NCBI GenBank assembly: GCA_016930255.1
Contig: JAFGHB010000063.1
Location: forward strand, 1 to 40,786
Source of the DNA: Methanomicrobia archaeon
Lineage (GTDB): Archaea; Halobacteriota; Syntropharchaeia; Alkanophagales; Methanospirareceae
DNA length: 40,786 bases
Reading direction: 5' to 3'
The translations under genes and the position numbers were made by a program. Under the pieces are notes generated by a model. It was given only the letters and a program-made list of their open reading frames with translations. It was not told where the DNA came from and ran no database searches. Positions 1 to 8,658 of the stretch are shown here, piece by piece; positions within the stretch are counted from its first letter, which is position 1, and each line of letters begins with the position of its first letter.

Positions 1-248
1 GAATCCGAGACGAGTGCGGGTTTGGTCTCCACCATGTGCTCCTGGATGGTTGCACCACCCGGTAACGCGTGGTTCACCACTTCCATGTAGTTGTTTATGG
101 TATCGGGTGTGACTTCCTTACCCAATCTCGTCTCCAGAATCGCGTGCGCGTCATCCAATCCGAGCATGACGGTTCTTCTCATATCATCCCAGATCTGTTG
201 CATCGCAGCATTGTTCACCCAATCCTTTTTATACAGGCAGATATCCAT
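1..248 (-). pseudogene. mcrA: 5'-truncated methyl/alkyl-coenzyme M reductase subunit alpha (McrA-like), continues off left edge
   Basis: Reverse-strand translation gives an unmistakable McrA segment: [16 protein letters not shown], then [16 protein letters not shown], then a [12 protein letters not shown] block. From memory this matches residues of about 88-155 of the roughly 550-residue methanogen protein and includes the Gln (codon 42-44) equivalent to the axial F430 nickel ligand (Gln147). McrA forms the active site that makes or breaks the methyl/alkyl-S bond of coenzyme M. Homology stops near codon 246-222. The first 85 or so residues, including the conserved GQR/MPY stretch, are missing, and the frame upstream is a serine-rich shadow of the recombinase. 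An ATG exists at 248, so an N-truncated product is conceivable. The HALPGGATI wording is divergent from common McrA, so an alkyl-CoM reductase is possible. The rest of the gene lies outside the window, so its integrity is unknown. Confidence 0.85.
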
Positions 249-255
249 ATAGGTG

Positions 256-1623
256 ATGGAGAAGGTGACTGAGAAAGCGATTGACGTGGACTGGGTAGAA
301 GCGAAAGCAGAACTCGAAAGAGACGATGATGCCTTTAGCGACACCAAAGAGGTACGGGTAACCCTCGTCGGAAGAGGCAGGAAAATCAGGGAAAACCGCG
401 CACGACTGATAAAGTTATACTGCAATTGGAGAGCGCGAAGCCCTGGCGAACTGATAGAAGAAGCGAAACGAGTAGGCGTGAAGGATACAGAGCTGAAGCT
501 AAAAGAGTTTTATGACTGGCTCCGGACTGACTACCTAATACCCGAAAAAGGAGGGAAGAGAAAAGGGGAAAGGGGACTGGCACCACGATCAGCGGGACGG
601 ATCATTGAGGATATACGGGTATTTTACAAAGAGAACGAGATTTCCATTGGAAATTTGCACTTGCCAACACCACGAAAACTAAAAGAGAACTTCAGAAAGT
701 TCCTATCGGCACAGGATGTGAAGCGGATGATAGCGGTCTGTGAGCGGTTACGGGACAGAACGATCATCCTGTGCGCGTTCCAAGGCGGGCTGGGGATGAA
801 AGAACTTATCACGCTGAACTATGGTGATGTGGCTGAGGGTTTAGAAAAGGGTGAAGTTCCACTCACGCTCCATCTCATGCGAGAGAAAGAGGGGATAGAA
901 TATTATACCTTCTTAGGGGAAGACGCGATAGATTCATTAAGCTGTTATATCAAGTTGAGGAAAAAAGGGTCGCGATATCTGGATCCCGAAGACATAAAGA
1001 GAGATTCTCCCCTCTTCATATCAGAATCCAACCGCCGCAGGAAGGAGCGTGTGAGGGCGTATGAAAGTGGGATTAACAGAGCGATGCAGGCAGTAGCACT
1101 GAAGGCAGGGCTGATAAGCGAAGAAGAGAAAGGGCGAACAATAAACACTGCGGGAATACACGCCTTACGTGCCTCGTTCTCCACACTCCTTCGGGATCAA
1201 GGTGTTCCTCCGGATTACGTAGAAGAGATGCTGGGGCATAAGCTTCCGTATGATAGCGCGTACATGAGAGCAACGGTAAACCGGCTCAAAGAGGCGTATA
1301 TGAAGGCATATCCTGCATTGAGCATCAAACAGGTATTCGAGAAGCCCCCACAAAAAGAGGAGATAGATGAGCGAATCAAAGCGTATTTAGCACGAGTCGG
1401 CATAACGAATAATAATGGCAGGGTTTACAAATGCCCTTCTTGCAGTAGCAATCTCGATCAGAACTGGAATGTATGCCCTCACTGTGGATCGGATATCGGG
1501 GTTAAAAAATGCCCGAGCTGTAATTCCTCGATCGCGGCCTCGTGGAAATTCTGCCCTTATTGTAAACAAAATCTGAACAACCAGAAATATATCCATGACT
1601 GGATCCCTCGAGGGGATACGTGA
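256..1623 (+). CDS. Tyrosine recombinase/integrase with two C-terminal zinc ribbons
   Basis: Site-specific DNA recombinase of the phage-integrase family. The N-terminal 130 residues look like a SAM-like core-binding domain. The catalytic domain (about 150-350) shows HALRASF (H303, R306), MLGHK and a tyrosine in YDSAYMRA (Y333 or Y337 as nucleophile). The position that normally carries the first catalytic arginine (G-L-R-x-x-E-L) reads GGLGMKEL, so that Arg appears replaced by Gly181. Two CPxC...CPxC zinc ribbons lie at 394-411 and 420-437. A TAG lies immediately upstream at 250-252, so the frame opens with GTG 253 or ATG 256; I take ATG. Residue numbers count from the GTG. The start sits 7 bp from the truncated mcrA start, divergently oriented. 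Integration or rearrangement at mcrA is inferred. No att repeats were identified. Confidence 0.85.
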   Translation: MEKVTEKAIDVDWVEAKAELERDDDAFSDTKEVRVTLVGRGRKIRENRARLIKLYCNWRARSPGELIEEAKRVGVKDTELKLKEFYDWLRTDYLIPEKGGKRKGERGLAPRSAGRIIEDIRVFYKENEISIGNLHLPTPRKLKENFRKFLSAQDVKRMIAVCERLRDRTIILCAFQGGLGMKELITLNYGDVAEGLEKGEVPLTLHLMREKEGIEYYTFLGEDAIDSLSCYIKLRKKGSRYLDPEDIKRDSPLFISESNRRRKERVRAYESGINRAMQAVALKAGLISEEEKGRTINTAGIHALRASFSTLLRDQGVPPDYVEEMLGHKLPYDSAYMRATVNRLKEAYMKAYPALSIKQVFEKPPQKEEIDERIKAYLARVGITNNNGRVYKCPSCSSNLDQNWNVCPHCGSDIGVKKCPSCNSSIAASWKFCPYCKQNLNNQKYIHDWIPRGDT

Positions 1624-1665
1624 CTTAGATCCACAAACGCAATTGTGCCGGTAACATTTGCACAG

Positions 1666-1706
1666 TATTTAAATTAAATTTAGTAATAACTATGAAAAAA
1701 AGGTGA
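1666..1706 (+). promoter_or_regulatory. TATA box and ribosome-binding site for the wHTH-DUF2124 gene
   Basis: An AT-rich TATA element (tatttaaatt, 1666-1675) lies about 35-44 nt before the ATG at 1710. AAAGGTGA (1699-1706) just before the start is a good archaeal Shine-Dalgarno match. This suggests a promoter separate from the upstream recombinase. Confidence 0.55.
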
Positions 1707-1709
1707 AAA

Positions 1710-2648
1710 ATGAGCGAAGAGGCAATGCTGGAAGTGTTGGAAGCGCTATCGAAAATAGGGGGGCAATGGGAATTAGGAGAATCGGTGTGGCGTGTCTGGG
1801 GCTGGATACTGCTCCATTCCTGTCCCGTATCACAGAAGGAAATAGAGGAAGGCACGGGCTACAGCAGCGGATTGATCGCCATAAACGTGCAGAAATTGAA
1901 GATGGCGAATATGATTAATGAAACCTCTATGGGTGGAGATAAGCGTTATTTTGTTAATACCTCGTTAACTGACGCGTTTGGCACGTTTTCGAGGCGGTTT
2001 TTCGAGGATAACATAAAACCGGTGATTGCACTCCTCTCGGAAAACTTGGATAGGATAGAGAACGCAAAAGTGAAAAACACGTGCTGTGAACTCATAAACG
2101 AATATGAGAAATTAAATCCTATGGTTCTTGTCCTTTCCAGGCTAATCGAGGATATAAACACACGTGCGATAACCGGGGAGGAAATGAGAGAGAGAAACGG
2201 GATAGTGGATTTCACGGGAGCATTTAGAAACAGCATAGCAGACCTAAAGTATGGATCTAAAGTGGTGTTTACAGGTTCAGTAGCGGTATGCACACCTTTC
2301 ATCGAATTGCTCGCGTACACGGTAAGAGATCGTGGTTTTAAGATGGTATATGTGCCGAGAGCGGATGCGAATGAGGCAAGGAAGATAAAGGAGATAGAGC
2401 ACATAGGGTATAGCGTTATAGACGAAAAGGCGGATCCGAAAAAACCTGATGCCGTTGTCGTACTTGGTGGGCTGGCGATGCCTAAGTTTGGCTGTGAACC
2501 AGAGGATGTCACTCGTTTGATTGAAGAGCTATCTGGAGAGAAGAAACCGAAAGTTATCGGCGTGGGGTTCATGAACATCTTTGAGCGTACGGGCTGGGAT
2601 AAGAAGCTCAAATTCGATACGCTAATCGATGAGGCCGTTGTTAAATAG
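1710..2648 (+). CDS. Winged-helix regulator fused to a DUF2124 domain
   Basis: Residues of about 1-105 look like a MarR/GbsR-type winged helix (CPVSQKEIEEGTGYSSGLIA, then a recognition helix and a wing around GGDKRYFV). Residues of about 160-312 resemble DUF2124, a small alpha/beta protein largely restricted to methanogens and relatives, from the pattern VVFTGSVAVCTPFIELLAY, VVVLGGLAMP and GVGFMNIFERTGW. The middle is helical and may dimerise. The DUF2124 role is unknown; the fusion suggests a ligand- or redox-responsive DNA-binding protein, which is inference. It follows the recombinase after 86 nt with its own promoter and stands alone on this strand. The 221-residue reverse ORF inside it is a shadow. 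Family assignment of the C-terminus is from memory. Confidence 0.75.
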   Translation: MSEEAMLEVLEALSKIGGQWELGESVWRVWGWILLHSCPVSQKEIEEGTGYSSGLIAINVQKLKMANMINETSMGGDKRYFVNTSLTDAFGTFSRRFFEDNIKPVIALLSENLDRIENAKVKNTCCELINEYEKLNPMVLVLSRLIEDINTRAITGEEMRERNGIVDFTGAFRNSIADLKYGSKVVFTGSVAVCTPFIELLAYTVRDRGFKMVYVPRADANEARKIKEIEHIGYSVIDEKADPKKPDAVVVLGGLAMPKFGCEPEDVTRLIEELSGEKKPKVIGVGFMNIFERTGWDKKLKFDTLIDEAVVK

Positions 2649-2693
2649 CCCGTCCGTGTTCGGGATTGTGGCCTACCTACTCGAGTTCAAATT

Positions 2694-3278
2694 TTAAACT
2701 TTGTTTTGGATGGTGCGATACGTGTCTATTCGCTTTAAACTCCACTCGGCGTCGTCCATCTCGCCTTGCTCTTTCCAGTATTCATAGTTCTTTTGCCACG
2801 CGTCTGCGGGCACGTCATAATCCGAGATGTCTTCACCGGCGAGCGACATAACCTCCGCGGCATGTTCGTACGCGTCGGCGGCTCCGAAGAAGTTATCCTG
2901 CGCAAAGAAGAAATTACCAATGGTCTCGTAACGGTCCTTACAAGCCTCATAGTCCCCCGCCTTCTCATGCATCTGACATGCCATATTCATAAAGAACGCC
3001 CATAGTGAACGCTCCCCGAGCCGCTCAGCGAACGCGGATGAACGCTCAAAAAGCTCTGCTGCGTCCTTCCAGCGCTGGATCGTATCGCAAATCCGAGCGG
3101 CATTGAAATAGCCGTACATACACAAGAAGTAGCTGCCCTTACTCTCCTTTATCTCAGCATATCTTCTCCACAGTGCGATTGCACCCTCATAACTGCTCTT
3201 CTTCTCTTCTTCTCGCGCCTCACGCTCATAAGACCGTGCTGCCAAGTACGCATCCATCTCGTTTCCCTCCGCTTCCAT
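2694..3278 (-). CDS. Alpha-SNAP-like TPR-repeat protein
   Basis: 194 residues, almost all helical, made of tandem TPR-like hairpins with the usual Tyr/Ala/Gly spacing (AIALWRRYAEIKESKG, YGYFNAARIC, AAELFERSSAFAERLG, AADAYEHAAEVM). The repeat pattern resembles the soluble NSF attachment protein (SNAP) superfamily, which in archaea serves as an uncharacterised protein-protein scaffold. There is no signal peptide or membrane segment, so it is probably cytosolic. It lies downstream of the DUF373 gene on the same strand but 154 nt away, with its own TATA element, so it is likely transcribed separately. It is convergent with the wHTH-DUF2124 gene. The specific SNAP assignment is tentative; generic TPR is safer. 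Confidence 0.7.
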   Translation of the reverse strand: MEAEGNEMDAYLAARSYEREAREEEKKSSYEGAIALWRRYAEIKESKGSYFLCMYGYFNAARICDTIQRWKDAAELFERSSAFAERLGERSLWAFFMNMACQMHEKAGDYEACKDRYETIGNFFFAQDNFFGAADAYEHAAEVMSLAGEDISDYDVPADAWQKNYEYWKEQGEMDDAEWSLKRIDTYRTIQNKV

Positions 3279-3308
3279 CTTACATTCTGTAATAAATAAT
3301 GCCTGACG

Positions 3309-3322
3309 TAATATATATAAGT
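3309..3322 (-). promoter_or_regulatory. TATA box for the TPR gene
   Basis: On the reverse strand this reads cttatatatatta, centred about 38 nt upstream of the ATG at 3278. It is a canonical archaeal TATA element within an AT-rich spacer. Confidence 0.55.
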
Positions 3323-3432
3323 TTCTAATTTTAATAATACATACCTATCAAACATTTCGTAATATCGTGAACCGATCGCACACTGGGATAATCGGTGTGA
3401 ATTGATGGTCGTTCGGGCGTATGAATTACACG

Positions 3433-4563
3433 CTACTCGGTCTCTATTATCTTGTCATCGCCCTCATTTTCGTCTTTTATTGTCGTACCTTTCATATACA
3501 ACGAAATCTTCACGCCTATAAAGGATATAAAAACAGCGCCGAGGATGGAGGAGAAGAGCGTCAGGTACCCTATAGGAGAAATACCTTTGTATAACCAGAT
3601 GATGGCGTCGCTCCCGCCCCACAGAATCAGCCCCGAGGCAATTATAGAGAATAGAATGGCCCAGTGTCTCACTATTTTTTCGCCTTCTATCAGCATACTC
3701 ATCATCTTGCCAATGAGCGGCGCGAGTGCAGCTCCAACGTACCACCATATGCTGAACTTGATGAAGTACACGATACCCACTAAGATCTGTTCGTCTAGCT
3801 CGGGTTCCACCTCGGTATAGCCCATAATGCCTTGGAAGGTGCCTGCTAAGAAAAGCACAAGCGCAACGATGTACGTAATAAACGATATCTTACCACCGTA
3901 TAAGGACTGTTTCATGCTGTCAACGAGATTTATTATCAAGTTTTCACGCCCTAATCCTCTGAGCAGGATGTAAATTCCTACGACCCCTATGATAAGTCCC
4001 AGCGCTTTACCTGAGAGATTGAGCAGTAGCGAAACGGCTAACAGGAACATGATAAGACCTATTGGTGGCAAAAAGGTGTGCGAAAACTTTGGATCCTCTA
4101 ACAACCGCTTGAACACATAAAACGTGTTCTCCAAAGGTTCACTCTGCTTTACCACCACTCGCCGGACAGAGTCAATCCGCACGCGCGACTGGATAATGGG
4201 GATAATCCATTCGTCCTCTGCACCATCACTCACGAGAATCGCAGATTTAGCCTCGAATTTGGAGAGAACCTCATCAAGTCGTTGTCCTATTCTCCTATCA
4301 GACTCTACGCCAACAATCTTATCGCCTGCGATTAAGACGACTTCCACCTCTGCGTCTTCCTCGCTTGCGTTCAGTCGTTCATAAATTCGAACCGCTTCAA
4401 ATATCGCATTGATGTCCGACTCTTCGGAATCAGCGAGAGCCAACTTCGTTGCCGCGGATAAAAGCGCCTCTCTGCCTATAATGGGCGTCTCTAAACCTGC
4501 TTTCTCTCCGATGTCATTATCGCGGTCTACACAAATGATAAGTATCGTAGTTTTAGACCCCAC
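3433..4563 (-). CDS. DUF373 family archaeal membrane protein
   Basis: 376 residues. The N-terminal half (1-165) is a soluble alpha/beta domain beginning ILIICVDRDNDIGEKAG, the hallmark opening of DUF373, with LVSDGAEDE in the middle. The C-terminal half holds about five to six hydrophobic helices (around 170-190, 193-210, 230-250, 265-290, 305-325, 335-355), so the protein is an integral membrane protein with a cytosolic sensor-like domain. The family is widespread in Euryarchaeota and has no known function. Translation most likely starts at GTG 4563, preceded by a GGGGAGAAGA ribosome-binding sequence. It follows purF by 46 nt on the same strand, so co-transcription with purF and the deacetylase-like gene is plausible. 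Confidence 0.85.
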   Translation of the reverse strand: MGSKTTILIICVDRDNDIGEKAGLETPIIGREALLSAATKLALADSEESDINAIFEAVRIYERLNASEEDAEVEVVLIAGDKIVGVESDRRIGQRLDEVLSKFEAKSAILVSDGAEDEWIIPIIQSRVRIDSVRRVVVKQSEPLENTFYVFKRLLEDPKFSHTFLPPIGLIMFLLAVSLLLNLSGKALGLIIGVVGIYILLRGLGRENLIINLVDSMKQSLYGGKISFITYIVALVLFLAGTFQGIMGYTEVEPELDEQILVGIVYFIKFSIWWYVGAALAPLIGKMMSMLIEGEKIVRHWAILFSIIASGLILWGGSDAIIWLYKGISPIGYLTLFSSILGAVFISFIGVKISLYMKGTTIKDENEGDDKIIETE

Positions 4564-4609
4564 TCTTCTCCCCCTCTACTCTAGCATTATTCACTTATAG
4601 GGTATAAAG

Positions 4610-6142
4610 CTATCGCTCGAATTGCGTCAGTCTCAACTGTCGCGCTATGCACGTTTCACCCGGTATTTCCACGGGATACTTACCAGTGAGACAGCCGAGG
4701 CACAGATTGTTTGCGTCTATACCCACGGCATCCATCAATCCTTCCATGCTTACATACCGTACCGAATCGGCGTTTAAAAATGCCGCTATCTCATCGAGGC
4801 TCCTCTCCCAGGCTACTAAATCCTTCCGCGTCGGCGTGTCAATGCCAAGGTAGCACGGCGCTATTATGGGCGAGCTCCCGATTCGCAGATGTACTTCCGT
4901 TGCGCCTTTCTTCTTCAAATAGTCCACGATTCTCCTCGAGGTGGTCCCCCGGACGATGCTGTCATCCACCAGCACAACCCGCTTCCCCTCTACGTTCGCT
5001 CGCACGACGTTTAATTTCAGTCGCACGGCAAGATCACGAGACGTTTGTTCCGGCATGATAAACGTCCGGCCTACGTAGCGGTTCTTTATAAAACCCTCCA
5101 TATAATCGAGTCCTGAGCGTTTCGCGTAGCCGATAGCGTACGTTATGCCGGAATCCGGTACGGGTGATACAATGTCCGCGTCCACGCCGTGCTCCTCTGC
5201 TAGGCGCTCTCCTATCTTCAACCGCACGTTGTAGACCAATCGTCCGTCTAATACGGAATCCGGCCTCGCGAAATAGACATATTCAAAAACACAATGGGCG
5301 CTGGTAATCCCGCGGTATAACTGCTGAGAATCGAACGTAACAGCGTTTTTGGGCGTAGTTACACGACTCGGTAAGCCCTGCTGGGGGTTAATCATCAATA
5401 CTTCACCGGGTCGCACATCGCGTAGTAAAGTCCCGCCTAACGTATCAATCGCAGGACTTTCTGAGGCTATTATGTACCCGGAATTAGCTCCGCCATTTCC
5501 ATCTTTCAACTCGCCGAAGCACAGCGGTTTAATGCCCAACGGGTCCCTCACGGCTATCACCGTATTATTCATCAGAATAACCAACGAATAGGACCCTATC
5601 ACGCATTTCATCACTTCCTTGATTGCTTCTATTGGATTACGTCGCATCAATTCCTTCGCCAGGAGCTGTGCTATCACCTCCGTGTCGGTATCAGAATGAA
5701 ATATCCGACCCTCCTTCTCTAACGAGCGTCGTAACGCCTCCGCGTTGACCAGACTACCGTTCAGCGCTATAGCCATCTTTCCGTTCTTGTAATTGACGAG
5801 CAGAGGTTCGGTATTCTCGGCTTTTGACGCACCTACCGTGGAATACCGAACATGGCCGATGCCAATAGAGCCCTTCAGCGATTCTAATCGTTTTGGCGAG
5901 AACACTTCATAAACGTACCCCATAGCCTTTATCAGACTTATATCCTGCTCTGTTCTTGGTATATCGTTTTCTATCTCTGCGTTTGCACCGCTACTCACGC
6001 CTATACCTGCAGATTCCTGCCCCCGATGTTGCAACGCGTAGAGTGCATAATAGATGGGCAAGGCGACATCTCCGTTGGTTAGCGCGATACCCGCGATTCC
6101 GCATCCTTCCTTTTTGCTTACATCCACCTCATCATCCTTCAT
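4610..6142 (-). CDS. purF: Amidophosphoribosyltransferase
   Basis: Catalyses the first committed step of de novo purine synthesis: glutamine plus PRPP gives 5-phosphoribosylamine. The N-terminal Ntn glutaminase domain starts GCGIAGIAL, with Cys14 as the presumed nucleophile after removal of a 13-residue propeptide. The phosphoribosyltransferase domain carries the PRPP loop VVLVDDSIVRGTTSR (residues 389-403). Cysteines in SAHCVFEY, APCYLG and the CLGC pair near the C-terminus match the four ligands of the 4Fe-4S cluster in Bacillus-type enzymes, so this is probably an iron-sulfur form. Its length of 510 residues is typical. It lies 53 nt downstream of the deacetylase-like gene in the same direction. 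Confidence 0.97.
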   Translation of the reverse strand: MKDDEVDVSKKEGCGIAGIALTNGDVALPIYYALYALQHRGQESAGIGVSSGANAEIENDIPRTEQDISLIKAMGYVYEVFSPKRLESLKGSIGIGHVRYSTVGASKAENTEPLLVNYKNGKMAIALNGSLVNAEALRRSLEKEGRIFHSDTDTEVIAQLLAKELMRRNPIEAIKEVMKCVIGSYSLVILMNNTVIAVRDPLGIKPLCFGELKDGNGGANSGYIIASESPAIDTLGGTLLRDVRPGEVLMINPQQGLPSRVTTPKNAVTFDSQQLYRGITSAHCVFEYVYFARPDSVLDGRLVYNVRLKIGERLAEEHGVDADIVSPVPDSGITYAIGYAKRSGLDYMEGFIKNRYVGRTFIMPEQTSRDLAVRLKLNVVRANVEGKRVVLVDDSIVRGTTSRRIVDYLKKKGATEVHLRIGSSPIIAPCYLGIDTPTRKDLVAWERSLDEIAAFLNADSVRYVSMEGLMDAVGIDANNLCLGCLTGKYPVEIPGETCIARQLRLTQFER

Positions 6143-6195
6143 TTCTGAGACTCCTCCTTCACTCCTCCGCCGATTTACAATGGTCTAAATCCTCA

Positions 6196-7275
6196 TCATA
6201 AATTCCAATAAACCTTTTGGACTGTCTTAATCTCCGCTATCCGGGTCATCACCCGCTCATTCGGACCGATTATGCGGTTCCTCAAATCCCCATTATCGGC
6301 GATGAGCGAATTGAAAACAGCGAGAACGGATTCCGCGATCGCGTTCAGATCGTATCCTCCTTCTAATGTCATCACAATCCGTCCTTTACACAGCTCGTTC
6401 GCTATCGCCATTATCACGTCCGTAAACAATCCAAACCCCTGAGATGTCACGGCCATTGAGGCCAACGGGTCGGCAACATGCGCATCAAAACCCGATGATA
6501 CGAGCACAACTTCCGGTCGAAACTCTCGTGCTATCGGAACTAAAATGCTGGTGAATGCATATAGATAGCCTGCATCGTCCGTACCGATAGGCAGCGGGAC
6601 GTTAACGGTGAATCCCGTGCCGTCGCCTTTACCTACTTCATTTATCCAGCCGGTGCCGGGATAGTGCGGATATTGATGTATGGAGAAATACAAGACCGAA
6701 GGGTCCTCGAAGAACACTTCCTGCGTGCCATTGCCGTGGTGCACATCCCAGTCAGCAATCAAAATGCGTTTAGCCCCGTATTCCCGCTTTAATTGTTCAG
6801 CAGCAATCGCAACGTTGTTAAATATGCAGAAACCTCGGCCTCTAGTCGAGTTAGCATGATGCCCTGGTGGCCGAACCAGCGCGAATATACGCCGCAGCTC
6901 GTTCGATTCATCCATTACCTCGTCTACCGCTTTTATCAAGCCGCCCGCGGCAAGTAACGCTATATCGTACGTAGCACTGCACAAAGGCGTGTCGGGGTCG
7001 AGCATGCCACCGCCGCTTTTACAGAGCGCTTCTACTTTCTGCACATAAGCGGGCGTATGCACGTATTCTATTTGCTCGCGTGAGGCTCGCACGGGGTGTA
7101 TCCTTTCTATCTTCTTCGTTAGATTGCGCTCTTCCATACCGCGCATTATGCTTATCAGCCGTTCTGCGCTCTCAGGATGATACCCCGTATCGATGTGTGG
7201 TTCATACTCTCCGTGATACCCCGTGTCGTGTCGCAAATAATCCTCGTGATAGACAAATCCGGTGGCAGCGTTCAT
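6196..7275 (-). CDS. Histone deacetylase/AcuC/acetylpolyamine amidohydrolase family protein
   Basis: Zinc-dependent deacetylase-fold enzyme. Visible motifs are RPPGHHA (catalytic His pair), IFNNVAIAA, DWDVHHGNGT (Asp and His zinc ligands), SIHQYPHYPGTG, SSGFDAHVADPLA (third ligand Asp) and the terminal EGGYDL. 359 residues is normal for the class II/AcuC-like group. The substrate in archaea is not established; acetylated proteins (such as Alba or histones), acetylpolyamines or other amides are candidates. The ATG at 7275 is preceded on the reverse strand by a TATA-like caatttaact around 7292-7301. It is the first gene of a leftward run with purF and DUF373, and is divergent from the signal peptidase gene. 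Confidence 0.92.
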   Translation of the reverse strand: MNAATGFVYHEDYLRHDTGYHGEYEPHIDTGYHPESAERLISIMRGMEERNLTKKIERIHPVRASREQIEYVHTPAYVQKVEALCKSGGGMLDPDTPLCSATYDIALLAAGGLIKAVDEVMDESNELRRIFALVRPPGHHANSTRGRGFCIFNNVAIAAEQLKREYGAKRILIADWDVHHGNGTQEVFFEDPSVLYFSIHQYPHYPGTGWINEVGKGDGTGFTVNVPLPIGTDDAGYLYAFTSILVPIAREFRPEVVLVSSGFDAHVADPLASMAVTSQGFGLFTDVIMAIANELCKGRIVMTLEGGYDLNAIAESVLAVFNSLIADNGDLRNRIIGPNERVMTRIAEIKTVQKVYWNL

Positions 7276-7433
7276 CTTTCGTTTCGTACGTAGTTAAATT
7301 GAATTGTTAACGGAACCAAAGCGTAATAAACTTTTTGGAACGTTCTGGTTCAATGAGTTCGATTGAACGTCAGTCAGGTTCGAGAGTGGAAGCTGGAAGC
7401 GAGAGCTATTCTTATTTTATTACTGGGGTCTAC

Positions 7434-7988
7434 ATGATTATCACGACCGAGGAACCGGAAGTTGGGAGAAGGCAGATGAAGAAAGCATTGATCGAACTGG
7501 GGAAGAGCCTGGTGGAGGCGCTGGTAATCGTCGCTCTTATCGTTTCTATAGCATACGTAGCTACGGGCTCGTGGCATATAGGCTTTGCGGTCGAGTCAGG
7601 GAGCATGGAGCCGAATATGCAGGTGGGCGATCTGATCTTCGTGCAAGCACCGCACCGCACGACTATCACAACCTACGAGGAGGGGCAGCAGCTCGATTAT
7701 ACAACCTTCAACAATTATGGTAACGTGATTATATACCGCCCGAATGGGCTCTCGTCCGCAACGCCGATAATACACCGGGCGATGTATTGGGTGGAGCAAG
7801 GAGAAGCAATGCCTAATGGCAAGCCCGCACCGCACGCCGGCTACATAACGAAGGGCGATAACAATTCCGGCTATGACCAGCCAATGCTGGGCGTGGACCC
7901 GGTGAAGCCTGAATGGGTGGTTGCGGTAGCGAAAGCGCGAGTTCCGTACTTGGGCTATCCCTCGCTCATCTTGAAAAAAGGTTTTTAA
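7434..7988 (+). CDS. Signal peptidase I, archaeal/ER type (S26B)
   Basis: Membrane protease that removes N-terminal signal peptides from exported proteins. One transmembrane helix (SLVEALVIVALIVSIAYVATG) precedes the catalytic serine in ESGSMEPNMQVGDL. The second motif IHRAMYWV has His where bacterial enzymes use Lys, as expected for S26B, and the Asp box appears as YITKGDNNSGYD. The frame extends back to a TTG at 7335, but that adds a non-conserved serine-rich stretch. ATG 7434 or ATG 7476 (MKKALIEL) better match family lengths, and a TATA-like tract at 7411-7420 favours one of these. It is probably needed to process the many secreted proteins encoded at the right end. Confidence 0.9.
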   Translation: MIITTEEPEVGRRQMKKALIELGKSLVEALVIVALIVSIAYVATGSWHIGFAVESGSMEPNMQVGDLIFVQAPHRTTITTYEEGQQLDYTTFNNYGNVIIYRPNGLSSATPIIHRAMYWVEQGEAMPNGKPAPHAGYITKGDNNSGYDQPMLGVDPVKPEWVVAVAKARVPYLGYPSLILKKGF

Positions 7989-8018
7989 ACAGGAACTTAG
8001 ATGGAATAATAAGAAACC

Positions 8019-8540
8019 ATGAGTAGAAAGCCAGCTCGGATGTACACGAAAGTAACAGGACCTGCATATGTGCGACGGAAATATATGGGTGGAGTTCCGG
8101 GAAGCAAGATTACCATTTTCGACATGGGCAATTCCAGTGCGGAGTTTCCGGTCTCTCTCTCCTTAGTTGCAAAGGAGGCGTGTCAGGTACGGCACAATGC
8201 GCTGGAAGCCGCACGGATATTCGCGAATCGGTATCTGGTGAAGGGTGTGGGGCGAAAGAATTTTCAGTTGAAGATTCGGCTGTATCCGCACCACGTGCTG
8301 CGGGAGAACAAATTGGCGACCGGAGCAGGAGCAGATCGTGTATCGAGCGGCATGCGACATGCGTTTGGGCGAGCGGTCGGAACGGCAGCGAGGGTGAAGC
8401 GTGGGCAGAAGATGCTCACCGTCGCGGTCGAGGAGGACAATGTGGATCAGGCGAAGGAAGCTCTGAGACGGGCGAGCTATAAGCTGCCGACACCGTGTAG
8501 GATCGTTATTGATAGAGGCGAAGAGTTGGTGGCTGCCTAA
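8019..8540 (+). CDS. rpl10e: 50S ribosomal protein L10e (uL16 family)
   Basis: 173 residues, standard length for archaeal L10e. Recognisable landmarks are the opening [29 protein letters not shown], the [18 protein letters not shown] core and [20 protein letters not shown]. It binds 23S rRNA near the A and P sites of the large subunit. A tttttaaa TATA element at 7982-7989 overlaps the stop codon of the signal peptidase gene and lies about 33 nt before this ATG, so the ribosomal gene likely has its own promoter. Confidence 0.97.
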   Translation: MSRKPARMYTKVTGPAYVRRKYMGGVPGSKITIFDMGNSSAEFPVSLSLVAKEACQVRHNALEAARIFANRYLVKGVGRKNFQLKIRLYPHHVLRENKLATGAGADRVSSGMRHAFGRAVGTAARVKRGQKMLTVAVEEDNVDQAKEALRRASYKLPTPCRIVIDRGEELVAA

Positions 8541-8658
8541 TTTGCGGCTTTTTATCAGATAAATTTTCTGAGGAAGGGAAATAACAGAAAGCTTATAACC
8601 CCGCGCGCGAATTTAGGGTTTAATTAAGTGGATTGGAATACTGACAGGGTGTTGAAAG

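Noticed and set aside
69-272. 67-residue forward ORF at the left edge
   Set aside because: The reverse strand encodes a highly conserved McrA segment over the same bases; the forward frame is a shadow.
1946-2611. 221-residue reverse ORF
   Set aside because: Serine-rich antisense shadow of the winged-helix/DUF2124 gene; no promoter or ribosome-binding site.
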